A stretch of 18,196 bases of DNA from CAZIVO01 sp964542765 (GTDB lineage: Bacteria; Planctomycetota; UBA1135; UBA2386). Every line of letters starts with the position of its first letter. Position 1 is the stretch's first letter. Shown one piece after another: positions 1-7,201 of this stretch. Location of the stretch: contig CAZIVO010000073.1 of NCBI GenBank assembly GCA_964542765.1, positions 1 to 18,196 of the forward strand, given 5' to 3'. A program made the translations under genes and the position numbers. The notes under the pieces were generated by a model, which had not been told where the DNA came from, made no database searches, and saw nothing but the letters and a program-made list of their open reading frames with translations.

Positions 1-631
1 ACAGATAACTGGGCCGCGAGCCTGCCGACTCGTCGTCCAAGCTCTCGCGCGGCACCGGCAGGAATTCGATGTCCTCGGGGGCAAACCTCGATGCCGACAG
101 GAACGAGGTGTAGAAAACCCGAACCTCATCGATATCCCCGGCTTCGAACTGCTCGACCAGCGCGCCTACCACGATCCTCGCCGAGGCGAAGTCCATCTTG
201 TCCAGCGGTGGCTCGACAAAAAACCGCTCGACCTCAAAACCTCGGCGCTGCAGGTAAGAATAGCCCTTGCGGCCGTAGACGAAGAACTTGACCTGCTGGC
301 CCTGCTCCTTGCAGCGGTCAGCGAAATCATGAGCGCGCGACAGGATGCTGGCATTGTAGGCGCCGCACAAGCCGCGGTCAGAAGCGACCAGGAAGACCCC
401 GACCGTTTTCACCTCACGGGGCTTGAACAGCGCAACTTGCGAGTCTCCAGCCAAGCTTGCCGACAGGTGCTGGCCGAGATTGCGCAACTCCACTGTATAG
501 GGCCTATGCGCCAGAGCCTTGGCCTGCACCTTGCGCAGCTTCATCGACGCGACCATCTCCATCGCACGAGTGATCTGCTGGATGCTGCGGACCGATTTGA
601 TCCGACCCCGGAGTTCTTTGATGTTCGCCAT
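1..631 (-). CDS. atpG: ATP synthase F1 gamma subunit (partial, 3' end off window)
   Basis: This is the central-stalk subunit of F1. It turns inside the alpha3beta3 ring and couples proton flow to ATP synthesis. Reading from an ATG at 631, the protein begins MANIKELRGRIKSVRSIQQI and continues with TRAMEMVASMKLRK, the classic N-terminal gamma helix. The mid-protein SDRGLCGAYN motif is also family-typical. The frame stays open to the left edge, giving 210 residues of a family norm near 290. The C-terminal helix, which contains the second half of the coiled coil, therefore lies outside the window. The last visible residues (SRPSYL) match the region before the usual 'EP' segment. The gene starts 25 nt after the atpA stop, which fits operon expression. 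The ribosome binding site is weak (a GAGGG-like stretch upstream). Identity is secure. Confidence 0.96.
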   Translation of the reverse strand, partial: MANIKELRGRIKSVRSIQQITRAMEMVASMKLRKVQAKALAHRPYTVELRNLGQHLSASLAGDSQVALFKPREVKTVGVFLVASDRGLCGAYNASILSRAHDFADRCKEQGQQVKFFVYGRKGYSYLQRRGFEVERFFVEPPLDKMDFASARIVVGALVEQFEAGDIDEVRVFYTSFLSASRFAPEDIEFLPVPRESLDDESAGSRPSYL

Positions 632-656
632 GGCTATTCGGGCGTGGCCCTCACGA

Positions 657-2198
657 TCAGGCCAAGAACTCCTTCGTGAAGTCAGCGGCCACCTGTCCAA
701 GCTCGGCAGCGATCTCGTCGCTCCATTTCTTTTCCGTCATCAGCTTGTCCAAAAGCTCCGATTTATCGGAACGGAGATGCTCGAGATAAGCCTTCTCGAA
801 TTCCGCCACCCGACGCACCGGAACTTCATCGAGAGCTCCCGAAGTTCCGGCATGGATCATGGCGACCTGTTCGATCGCTCCCAGCGGCGCATACTGCCCC
901 TGCTTGAGGAGTTCCACGAGGCGCTCGCCTCGACGCAAGGCTTGTTGCGTCGCCTTGTCGAGATCCGAACCAAACTGGGCGAAGGCCGCCAGTTCACGGA
1001 ACTGAGCAAGTTCGATGCGCAGCCCGCCAGACAGTTTTTTCATCGCCGGAATCTGGGCGGCGCCACCAACTCGGGAAACCGAGATACCGGCGTTCACCGC
1101 GGGTCGCTGACCAGCATTGAAAAGGTTAGATTCGAGGAAAATCTGACCATCGGTGATCGAAATCACATTGGTCGGAATATAGGCCGACACATCCTCTTCT
1201 TGAGTCTCCACGATAGGCAAGGCCGTCAAGGACCCGCCACCCTTCAGATCCGATAGCTTCGCAGCGCGCTCCAGAAGGCGAGAGTGCAGGTTGAAGACAT
1301 CGCCCGGGAAGGCCTCGCGCGCAGGCGGCCGCCGCAACAGCAACATGACCTGCCTGTAGGCCAGGGCCTGCTTGTAGAGATCGTCGTAGAAGATCACCAC
1401 GTGGCGTCCTTCGTCACGGAAACGCTCGCCCATGGCCGCGCCCGTATAGCAGGCCATGTATTGCATCGATGCTTCCGACGAGGCGGGTGCGGAAACCACG
1501 ATCGAGTAGGCCATCGCGCCATGCTCTTCGAGCTTGTTGACGACCGCCTTCACCGTGGACTGTTTCTGGCCCACCGCGACGTAAATGCAGATGACCTGTT
1601 CAGGATTGCTTGGATCGCCGCCACCCGTTCCCTTCTGATTGATCATGGTGTCGATGCAGATAGCGGTCTTGCCTGTCTGCCTGTCACCGATGATCAGCTC
1701 ACGCTGACCGCGACCGATCGGAATCATCGAATCGATCGCCTTGATCCCTGTCTGCAAGGGCTCCGTCACCGGCTGGCGTTCGGGAACCGAGGGCGCCTGA
1801 CCTTCGATCGGACGGTAGTCGTCGTCGCCGAACTCGATCGGACCCTTACCATCGATGGCATCGCCGAGCGCATTGACAACGCGACCGATCAGCGACATTC
1901 CGGTAGGGACGGAGATGATCCGACCGGTGGTCCGGACCGTGTCACCCTCCTTGATGAGCGTATCCGAGCCAAGCAAGACGGCGCCGACATTGTCCTCTTC
2001 GAGGTTGAGAGCAACACCGCGGACCCCGTTGGGGAACTCGATGAGTTCGTTCATCATGCAGTCGTCGAGACCGTGCACGCGAGCGACACCATCGCCAACC
2101 TGCAGAACAGTGCCTACATTCGACTCGCGCATCTCACCGGAGAAACCTTCGATCTCCTGCTTGAGAACACTGGTGACTTCAGAGGGTTTTAGATCCAT
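657..2198 (-). CDS. atpA: ATP synthase F1 alpha subunit
   Basis: This is the non-catalytic nucleotide-binding subunit of F1, 513 residues, the usual length. The N-terminus (MDLKPSEVTSVLKQEIEGF) is the standard alpha start that contacts the delta subunit. The Walker A motif GDRQTGKT is at residues 171-178. The 'PAVNAGISVSRVGGAAQ' signature is at about 366-382 and holds the arginine finger R376, which completes the catalytic site on beta. Both motifs are intact, so the subunit looks functional. It starts at an ATG at 2198, 41 nt after atpH; no clear Shine-Dalgarno is visible in that gap. It is followed after 25 nt by atpG. A long plus-strand open frame across it is an antisense shadow. Confidence 0.98.
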   Translation of the reverse strand: MDLKPSEVTSVLKQEIEGFSGEMRESNVGTVLQVGDGVARVHGLDDCMMNELIEFPNGVRGVALNLEEDNVGAVLLGSDTLIKEGDTVRTTGRIISVPTGMSLIGRVVNALGDAIDGKGPIEFGDDDYRPIEGQAPSVPERQPVTEPLQTGIKAIDSMIPIGRGQRELIIGDRQTGKTAICIDTMINQKGTGGGDPSNPEQVICIYVAVGQKQSTVKAVVNKLEEHGAMAYSIVVSAPASSEASMQYMACYTGAAMGERFRDEGRHVVIFYDDLYKQALAYRQVMLLLRRPPAREAFPGDVFNLHSRLLERAAKLSDLKGGGSLTALPIVETQEEDVSAYIPTNVISITDGQIFLESNLFNAGQRPAVNAGISVSRVGGAAQIPAMKKLSGGLRIELAQFRELAAFAQFGSDLDKATQQALRRGERLVELLKQGQYAPLGAIEQVAMIHAGTSGALDEVPVRRVAEFEKAYLEHLRSDKSELLDKLMTEKKWSDEIAAELGQVAADFTKEFLA

Positions 2199-2239
2199 GG
2201 GAGTTCAGTCAATCTTGGGGTAATGCAATATGACCGCTG

Positions 2240-2776
2240 TCAGGACAGCGGGGCCTCCATAAGCCTGTGCTCGAGCTCCTCGAGAGCTGTCGCAACGGAC
2301 CCGTCGTAGAGTGTGGTGCCGATATAGATCCTCACACCACCGATCAGGTCCTGGTTCTGTTTGACGGTCAAGGCGACCTTCTTACCGTGCACACGGCTGA
2401 CAGTCTCCTCGATCCTTGCGAGTTCAGCCTCGCCGATTTCCTTGGCGGTTTCGAGCACGCCTTCCGCTTCACCACGCATGGCGAGCGCCAGCAGTCGAAA
2501 TGCCTGATGCAACTCGGGCAGGAGTTGTTCCCGCCTTCTCTCCAGCAATACCTCGACCAGATTGCTGGTGAGAGAATGTGCATCAACAACGAGATGCCGA
2601 AGTGCTGCCGAGCGAACCTGCTTGCGGCTGTCCGGGTCCAGAGCAATCGCCCTTACTGTCGGATCAGCCAGGACAGCCTGCAACGATGCCAGGTCAGCAG
2701 ACACGGCATCGACCGCATCCACCTTAGACGCCGCACCGAAGAGTGCATGGGCATATCGCTTGGCCAGCAGGCTCAC
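2240..2776 (-). CDS. atpH: ATP synthase F1 delta subunit (OSCP)
   Basis: This is the peripheral-stalk connector that links the b subunits to the top of alpha3beta3. It has 178 residues, the usual size. The N-terminus SLLAKRYAHALFGAA is the typical delta/OSCP start (A.RYA.ALF). The C-terminal IGGVRIYIGTTLYDGSV segment matches the conserved 'GG..I.ig....D.Sv' end that binds b. The start is a GTG at 2776, one nucleotide after the atpF stop. A GGAG lies about 8 nt upstream within the end of atpF, so translation is probably coupled to atpF. Its place between atpF and atpA is the canonical order. Confidence 0.95.
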   Translation of the reverse strand: MSLLAKRYAHALFGAASKVDAVDAVSADLASLQAVLADPTVRAIALDPDSRKQVRSAALRHLVVDAHSLTSNLVEVLLERRREQLLPELHQAFRLLALAMRGEAEGVLETAKEIGEAELARIEETVSRVHGKKVALTVKQNQDLIGGVRIYIGTTLYDGSVATALEELEHRLMEAPLS

Positions 2777-2777
2777 G

Positions 2778-3317
2778 TCAGTTTCTCCGGTCCTCTATTT
2801 CGCCGAGCAGTCCCTGGACCATCCGCCGATGATCATCATCGTCGAGGTCCTTTTGCAGGACGCGGCTGGCCGAGGAAATCGTCAGTTCGACCACTTCCTT
2901 GCGGATTTCGAGGAGCGCGCGCTGCTTGGCTGCCTCGATCTCGTCACTCGCCTTGAGGCGTTCCCGTTCAATCTCCGCCTTGGCCTCGCGCTGCGCTTCC
3001 TGGGCCTGCTTCTCGGCACGATTGATGGCGTCCTGGATCCTCTGGCGACCGTCCGCACGGGCCTTGTCCAGCTCTGCACGAGCCGCAGCCGCAGCTTCTT
3101 CGGCCTCGTTACGAGCCTTCTCTGCCGATGCAGCTGCGTCCACCACCTGCTGGTCGCGAGCCGCAAGCCCGCGCGTGATCGGTCCGAAGACGACCTTCCA
3201 CATCAAGGGCAGCGAGAGGAGGAAGATCGCCCACGTCCAGAACGTCGCGCCGGTGGCGAATTCAAACGGGTTGAAACCGCCACCCTCGACAAGGCGAGAG
3301 ATTACGGCGGAAATCAT
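2778..3317 (-). CDS. atpF: ATP synthase F0 b subunit
   Basis: This is the membrane-anchored peripheral stalk of ATP synthase, 179 residues. There is one hydrophobic segment at about residues 24-45 (rich in F, W, I, L), followed by KVVFGPITRGLAARDQQV, which resembles the usual b-subunit exit from the membrane. The rest is a long, highly charged Ala/Glu/Arg/Lys helix (about 55-165), typical of the b dimerisation coiled coil. The ATG overlaps the atpE stop as ATGA (3314-3317), indicating translational coupling. No second b or b' gene is seen, so a homodimeric stalk is likely. Confidence 0.95.
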   Translation of the reverse strand: MISAVISRLVEGGGFNPFEFATGATFWTWAIFLLSLPLMWKVVFGPITRGLAARDQQVVDAAASAEKARNEAEEAAAAARAELDKARADGRQRIQDAINRAEKQAQEAQREAKAEIERERLKASDEIEAAKQRALLEIRKEVVELTISSASRVLQKDLDDDDHRRMVQGLLGEIEDRRN

Positions 3318-3550
3318 TCCGCCATACCCATCAGCAAGCCGATGACGACCGCGAACAGGGCAACACCTTCAACCAATGCCGCGAAAATCAAACCATTGGC
3401 GCGAATCGTGTCAGCGGCTTCGGGCTGGCGGGCGATGCCCGTTGTCACACCACCACCAACATGCCCGATACCGATCCCGGCACCGACGGCAGCTCCGCCA
3501 GCAGCGAGGCCGGCTCCAATACCTTTACTTGCAAGAAGGAATGAAAGCAT
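3314..3550 (-). CDS. atpE: ATP synthase F0 c subunit (proton-type)
   Basis: This is the proteolipid forming the rotor ring, 78 residues, two transmembrane helices. Helix 1 holds the glycine repeat GAGIGIGHVGGG (23-34), the polar loop has the canonical R41-Q42-P43, and helix 2 carries the ion-binding carboxylate E61 in ALVEGVALF. Sodium-type rings usually have a Gln in helix 1 and a Ser/Thr right after the Glu. Here the equivalent residues are hydrophobic or Gly (I28, G62), so proton coupling is inferred. His30 in helix 1 is a little unusual. A good AGGAG lies 6 nt before the ATG, in keeping with the high copy number needed for the ring. It lies 51 nt after atpB and overlaps atpF by 4 nt. Confidence 0.96.
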   Translation of the reverse strand: MLSFLLASKGIGAGLAAGGAAVGAGIGIGHVGGGVTTGIARQPEAADTIRANGLIFAALVEGVALFAVVIGLLMGMAE

Positions 3551-3562
3551 CTCTATCTCCTA
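3545..3562 (-). promoter_or_regulatory. Strong ribosome binding site of atpE
   Basis: On the minus strand the leader reads ATAGGAGATAGAGATG. The AGGAG core is 6 nt from the atpE ATG. It is among the clearest Shine-Dalgarno sequences in the operon. This fits the need for about 10 or more c subunits per enzyme, although the stoichiometry statement is general knowledge rather than something seen here. Confidence 0.7.
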
Positions 3563-3601
3563 TGAGACCATCTGACATCTTGGTCAGGGAAAAAAATCAG
3601 A

Positions 3602-4519
3602 TCAGTGATCGGGATGGAAGGACTGCTGCACGAACAGAACGCTGAGATACACGAAGATGTATGCTTGCAACAGCACCACGAAAGATTCGATGATCATGAT
3701 GAACACGGCCATTCCGATCGTCGGAATTGCCGTCGCCCATGATCCGACGACGCTCATCGACATCATCTTCGCGAACACAAAGATCATGCCGATAAATGAA
3801 TAGATCAGGAGGTGGCCCGCCAGCATGTTGGCGAAAAGTCGCACCATGAGAGCGAAGGGTTTGACCACCAGCCCAACGAGTTCGACCACCACCATGAGCG
3901 GGAGCAGGATCACCGGCAACCCGCTCGGGACGAGGTTTTTCCAGTAGGCGAAGACACCCTGCTTGATCATGCCGCCGATCAACATGATCGAAAAGGTCAC
4001 CATGGCCATGGCACCGGTAACGAACACGCAAGCCGTCGCCGTCACGCCCCCGGGCACAAGGCCCAGGAGATTCATGAAGGCGATGAAGAAGAAGACGTAG
4101 AGGAAGAGCGGCGCCCATTTCTCGCCCTCCTCCTTACCCATGAGGCTGCAGATCACCTCGTCGCGCAGCCAATGTACCCAGCCGCGAAATACCCGGATCA
4201 CCCAAGGCGCGGTCGGGCTGGAGAAACTCCGTCGCACCGCGAGGAAGATGACGAGAATCAAGGCGATTGCAATCAACTGGAAGAGGTTGACGTTGTAGAA
4301 GGAGGTCAGATGCGGCTCCTCGGAGGAAGCGGGCCACACCTGCGGATTCATGTGTGCAAACTGCTGATGGAAGAACTCGCCGTTGGGCATGTCCATGGTC
4401 CGCTGCGGCGCGTCCTCGACATGACCAACATCTTGCGGGGACGACTGGACGGCGCCGTCTTGCGCGAAGCAAAGGGCGCTCAGGCATGCGATCGCACAGA
4501 TGACACGGAACAGTCTCAC
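3602..4519 (-). CDS. atpB: ATP synthase F0 a subunit with N-terminal signal-like extension
   Basis: This is the stator proton-channel subunit of F0. Starting from a GTG at 4519 it has 305 residues, longer than the E. coli protein (271). The essential arginine is R227 in FALMVRLFANMLAGH, the family signature. Five or six hydrophobic helices follow residue 77. The N-terminus (MRLFRVICAIACLSALCFAQ) looks like a cleavable signal peptide with a site after CFA. About 50 polar residues follow before the first membrane helix. The GTG lies 5 nt after the atpI-like stop, with AAGGAG 11 nt upstream. The same frame stays open upstream to 4852, but that stretch overlaps the atpI-like gene and is not part of atpB. 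Confidence 0.94.
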   Translation of the reverse strand: MRLFRVICAIACLSALCFAQDGAVQSSPQDVGHVEDAPQRTMDMPNGEFFHQQFAHMNPQVWPASSEEPHLTSFYNVNLFQLIAIALILVIFLAVRRSFSSPTAPWVIRVFRGWVHWLRDEVICSLMGKEEGEKWAPLFLYVFFFIAFMNLLGLVPGGVTATACVFVTGAMAMVTFSIMLIGGMIKQGVFAYWKNLVPSGLPVILLPLMVVVELVGLVVKPFALMVRLFANMLAGHLLIYSFIGMIFVFAKMMSMSVVGSWATAIPTIGMAVFIMIIESFVVLLQAYIFVYLSVLFVQQSFHPDH

Positions 4520-4524
4520 CTCGG

Positions 4525-4998
4525 TCAGATCTCCTTCTTTTCGCTGATGGCGCTGGCTCTTGCACGGAGTGCCGCGCCGATCACCAGTGAGGACAAAATC
4601 TGGTAAAACGTCGCAGCAGCGGCGAATGCAACACCAAACGCCAGTCGCGCGTCGAATTTCACTTCCAAAAGGAATAATGTGATCATGCAGCCGATCACAC
4701 CGAGGAACAGCAGGGCAAAATTCACCACGACGCCCATGAAATAGCGCTGCGCCGCGCTGTCGTGATCGCCAGGCAAGGTCGCATATCGACATTGAAGAGT
4801 CGTTCCGACGATCCCCAGAAGTGCGGATGCCCCGACTCCACCAGCAACCCATGCTCCCATGCCTGTCGGCAAGAAGCCGCTGAGCAGCGCCGCCCCCACC
4901 AGGACCAGCAAGGCGGCGGTTCCAAGGCCGCCGGCTCGCATCGCCAAGCTGCCGCCCCGGATCTGCAGGCTGTTCGGTGTCAGGCTAGCTGTCATCAT
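4525..4998 (-). CDS. AtpI-like ATP synthase accessory membrane protein
   Basis: The 157-residue protein has four predicted transmembrane segments (about 22-41, 47-66, 87-110, 117-142), joined by a short polar loop around 67-86. Its place just before atpB and its four-helix layout match the AtpI family (ATP synthase protein I), which in other bacteria helps c-ring assembly or magnesium supply. Sequence in this family is poorly conserved, so the call rests mainly on size, topology and context. The ATG at 4998 overlaps the end of the atpZ-like gene by 14 nt, and a second in-frame ATG follows directly. The stop is 5 nt before the atpB start. Confidence 0.75.
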   Translation of the reverse strand: MMTASLTPNSLQIRGGSLAMRAGGLGTAALLVLVGAALLSGFLPTGMGAWVAGGVGASALLGIVGTTLQCRYATLPGDHDSAAQRYFMGVVVNFALLFLGVIGCMITLFLLEVKFDARLAFGVAFAAAATFYQILSSLVIGAALRARASAISEKKEI

Positions 4999-5305
4999 CT
5001 TCGGACTCTCGTAAATCGGAACGAACGGGCTTTGAAGGTTCGTCCTCGACGACTTCGCCAGAACGCGCCTCCTCCAGACCCTTCTTGCTCTTACCGAACG
5101 GTAACGTCTGGGGGGCCGCCACCCGTAGCAGATGGATGAACCCTCCCACCGAACCCAGCAATACGCCGAGCACCAAGAACAGAGGCCTCGTGCTCAGCCA
5201 CTGGTCCAGCTGATCGCCACCGTAAGAAAAGATCAAGACAGTGACCGTCAGGGTCATGCCCGCACCGAGGACGCCGGTCCCCCGGCCCTTTGGATCGATC
5301 GACAT
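4985..5305 (-). CDS. atpZ: AtpZ-like F0F1 ATP synthase accessory protein
   Basis: This is a small two-helix membrane protein (106 residues from the ATG at 5305). It resembles the AtpZ / 'F0F1-ATPase subunit' family encoded at the head of many atp operons; AtpZ with AtpI has been linked to Mg2+/Ca2+ handling. Helix 1 (about 11-30) is followed by GGDQLDQWLSTRPLFLVLG, the conserved 'G..LD..l.t.P.f...G' motif. Helix 2 then ends in GGFIHLLR. The C-terminus is acidic. The frame is open to an ATG at 5383, but that ATG lies inside the likely promoter (5356-5383), so 5305 is preferred. An AGGAG sits directly against the 5305 ATG, which is unusually close. First gene of the operon. Confidence 0.82.
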   Translation of the reverse strand: MSIDPKGRGTGVLGAGMTLTVTVLIFSYGGDQLDQWLSTRPLFLVLGVLLGSVGGFIHLLRVAAPQTLPFGKSKKGLEEARSGEVVEDEPSKPVRSDLRESEDDDS

Positions 5306-5355
5306 CTCCTGCTCAGAACACTGGTTGCGGAAGCTAAGCTCCCCAAGGCGCGAGA

Positions 5356-5383
5356 AATATAGATCAAGGGGCCACGGGTTCAA
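5356..5383 (-). promoter_or_regulatory. Likely sigma70-type promoter of the atp operon
   Basis: On the minus strand there is a -35 box TTGAAC (5383-5378, 4 of 6 to TTGACA), a 16-nt spacer and a -10 box TATATT (5361-5356, 5 of 6 to TATAAT). The AT-rich -10 stands out in a GC-rich intergenic region. Transcription would start near 5349, about 44 nt before the atpZ-like ATG at 5305. I inferred it by eye; no transcript data are available. Confidence 0.55.
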
Positions 5384-5728
5384 TCATCGCGCCTGACAAA
5401 GACGATCTTTTTGAGCCCCCTCCCCGCTCGGCAGCCGGCCAGTGACCCCCTCCAAACCTTCTTGATCGTGGCAGCAACGAGTTCCAGAACCGGGCACGAT
5501 ACCTCCATCCTCCACATCAGCGACATCTCGGACCACATGGGCGGGGAAACGGGTCCGGACACGGCAGAATTCAAATGACCGGGCATCCCCCCACGGCTAG
5601 CCTCCGCTGTCCGTTTCCGCGCCCCGAACCACCCACTCTTGCCGCCCAAGGGCTTCTTGCGCCACTCACGGCAAATCCATGGGACTTCCTGGCCACCCCT
5701 TCCCCATCACCTCAGCCTGAACCTCGCG
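5384..5728. other. 345-nt divergent intergenic region between atp operon and hslU
   Basis: I see no convincing gene here. A minus-strand open frame (5380-5649) and a plus-strand frame (5575-5784) have no recognisable protein features. The 3' half (about 5583-5728) is strikingly C-rich and G-poor on the plus strand and forms the leader upstream of hslU. No clear -10/-35 pair for hslU was found. hslV, which often lies just upstream of hslU, is absent. Confidence 0.6.
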
Positions 5729-7171
5729 ATGCCATCCAACGGCCCCGAACACCCTCCCCTGACCCCCAAGGAGATCCTGGCTAAACTCGACGATTACATC
5801 GTCGGGCAGGCCAAGGCCAAGCGAGCGGTCGCTGTCGCGCTCCGCAATCGCTGGCGGCGACGGCAACTCGACGAACAACTCGCCGCCGATGTCTACCCCA
5901 AGAACATCCTCTTGATCGGCCCCACCGGAGTCGGCAAGACCGAGATCGCCCGCCGTCTGGCGGCACTGGCAAAGGCCCCTTTCGTCAAGGTCGAGGCGAG
6001 TAAATACAGCGAAGTTGGCTATCACGGTCGCGATGTCGAATCCATGATCCGAGATCTGGCCGAGTCCGCTGTTGCCTTGGTCCGTCAAGAACACGCGTCA
6101 AGCGTTCGCGAACAAGCCGGTCAACATGCCGAGGAACGACTCCACACGGCACTGTGCCGGACCCGTGGAATCACCGATTTCGATGGTCGATCGGAGTTTC
6201 CGGCCTTCGCCGAACCAGGAGAGATCTGGCAGGCACCACCTTTTGCCGAAGACCAGACAGCCGAACCCGAGCGAGCCGACCAGAGCGAACTGCGTGCGGA
6301 ACTGCTCGATCAGCTTCGTTCGGGCGCTCTCGAGGAAGATTTGGTGGAGATCGAGGTTGTCGATCATTCCACGCCAACGCTGGCCATCACCGGACCGCAG
6401 GGGAACGACGCCATGGGAATCGATACCCGTGCCTTGCAAGAACTGTGGGGCAGGAATCCGGCCACCCGTACCAAGATTTCCAGATTCACCATCAGCGAAG
6501 CCCGCGAGATCCTGGTCGAAGAAGAAGCCGAGAAGTTGATCGATCAGGATGCCATCGTTCGCGAGGCCCTCGAGCGAGCGGAAAATGATGGCATCGTCTT
6601 CCTCGACGAAATCGACAAGGTCGTGGGTTCCGGCGGCAGCGACGGACCGGACGTTTCCCGTGAAGGAGTGCAACGAGACCTCCTCCCGGTCGTCGAAGGT
6701 TGCGCTGTCTACACCCGCTACGGGCCCCTGCGCACGGATCACGTTCTTTTCATCGCTGCCGGGGCCTTCCACTTCCACACCCCTTCAGAGTTGATCCCCG
6801 AACTGCAGGGGCGTTTTCCCGTCCGCGTAGCTCTGCGCGACCTCACCGAGGAGGATTTCGTTCGGATTCTCACCGAACCGCGCAACAGTCTGGTTCGACA
6901 GTATCAAGCGCTCTTCTCGACCGAAGGCGTGAAACTGCGTTTTGCCGAGGACGGAGTCCGACGACTGGCAGCCCTGTCCTTCAGGGCAAACCAGATCACT
7001 CAGAACATCGGTGCGCGGCGCCTCTTGACCATCCTTGAGAAGTGCCTCGAAGACCTCGCCTTCGAGGCATCGGAGATGGCTGGCCAGGATGTGACCGTGG
7101 ATGCGACACTCGTCGATGAAGTCCTGGGCGAGACTGCTGATGATGACGATCTCATCCAGTACAAGGTGTGA
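5729..7171 (+). CDS. hslU: HslU, ATPase subunit of the HslUV protease
   Basis: This is the AAA+ unfoldase that feeds proteins into the HslV peptidase. It has 480 residues from the ATG at 5729; the N-terminus LTPKEILAKLDDYIVGQAKA is family-typical. A TTG at 5639 would add 30 unlikely residues. Walker A GPTGVGKT is at 64-71, an intermediate (I) domain lies at about 112-250, and Walker B FLDEID is at 291-296. The family segment GAFHFHTPSELIPELQGRFP starts at 345, and the sensor-2 arginine is in NIGARR (R430). Two departures stand out. The pore loop is GYHG (97-100) instead of GYVG. The last residues are DDLIQYKV instead of the usual DLSR(F/Y)IL that docks into HslV. No hslV is present in the window, so any partner must be encoded elsewhere. 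Confidence 0.95.
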   Translation: MPSNGPEHPPLTPKEILAKLDDYIVGQAKAKRAVAVALRNRWRRRQLDEQLAADVYPKNILLIGPTGVGKTEIARRLAALAKAPFVKVEASKYSEVGYHGRDVESMIRDLAESAVALVRQEHASSVREQAGQHAEERLHTALCRTRGITDFDGRSEFPAFAEPGEIWQAPPFAEDQTAEPERADQSELRAELLDQLRSGALEEDLVEIEVVDHSTPTLAITGPQGNDAMGIDTRALQELWGRNPATRTKISRFTISEAREILVEEEAEKLIDQDAIVREALERAENDGIVFLDEIDKVVGSGGSDGPDVSREGVQRDLLPVVEGCAVYTRYGPLRTDHVLFIAAGAFHFHTPSELIPELQGRFPVRVALRDLTEEDFVRILTEPRNSLVRQYQALFSTEGVKLRFAEDGVRRLAALSFRANQITQNIGARRLLTILEKCLEDLAFEASEMAGQDVTVDATLVDEVLGETADDDDLIQYKV

Positions 7172-7201
7172 TTCGCGGTCTGGCCGAACCGCAACGACCC
7201 T

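Noticed and set aside
1284..2192. 302-residue plus-strand open frame opposite atpA (also 519-1256)
   Set aside because: It is entirely antisense to the fully conserved atpA, with a composition typical of a GC-rich shadow frame and no recognisable motif.
4520..4852. Upstream extension of the atpB frame to an ATG at 4852
   Set aside because: It runs through the atpI-like gene in another frame and gives a non-family N-terminus. The GTG at 4519 with signal-like sequence and nearby AAGGAG is better.
5380..5649. 89-residue minus-strand open frame upstream of the atp operon
   Set aside because: No motif, membrane segment or usable ribosome binding site is seen, and it covers the atp promoter.
5639..5728. 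TTG start for hslU adding 30 residues
   Set aside because: The added residues are Pro/His-rich and unlike any HslU. The ATG at 5729 gives the normal family N-terminus.
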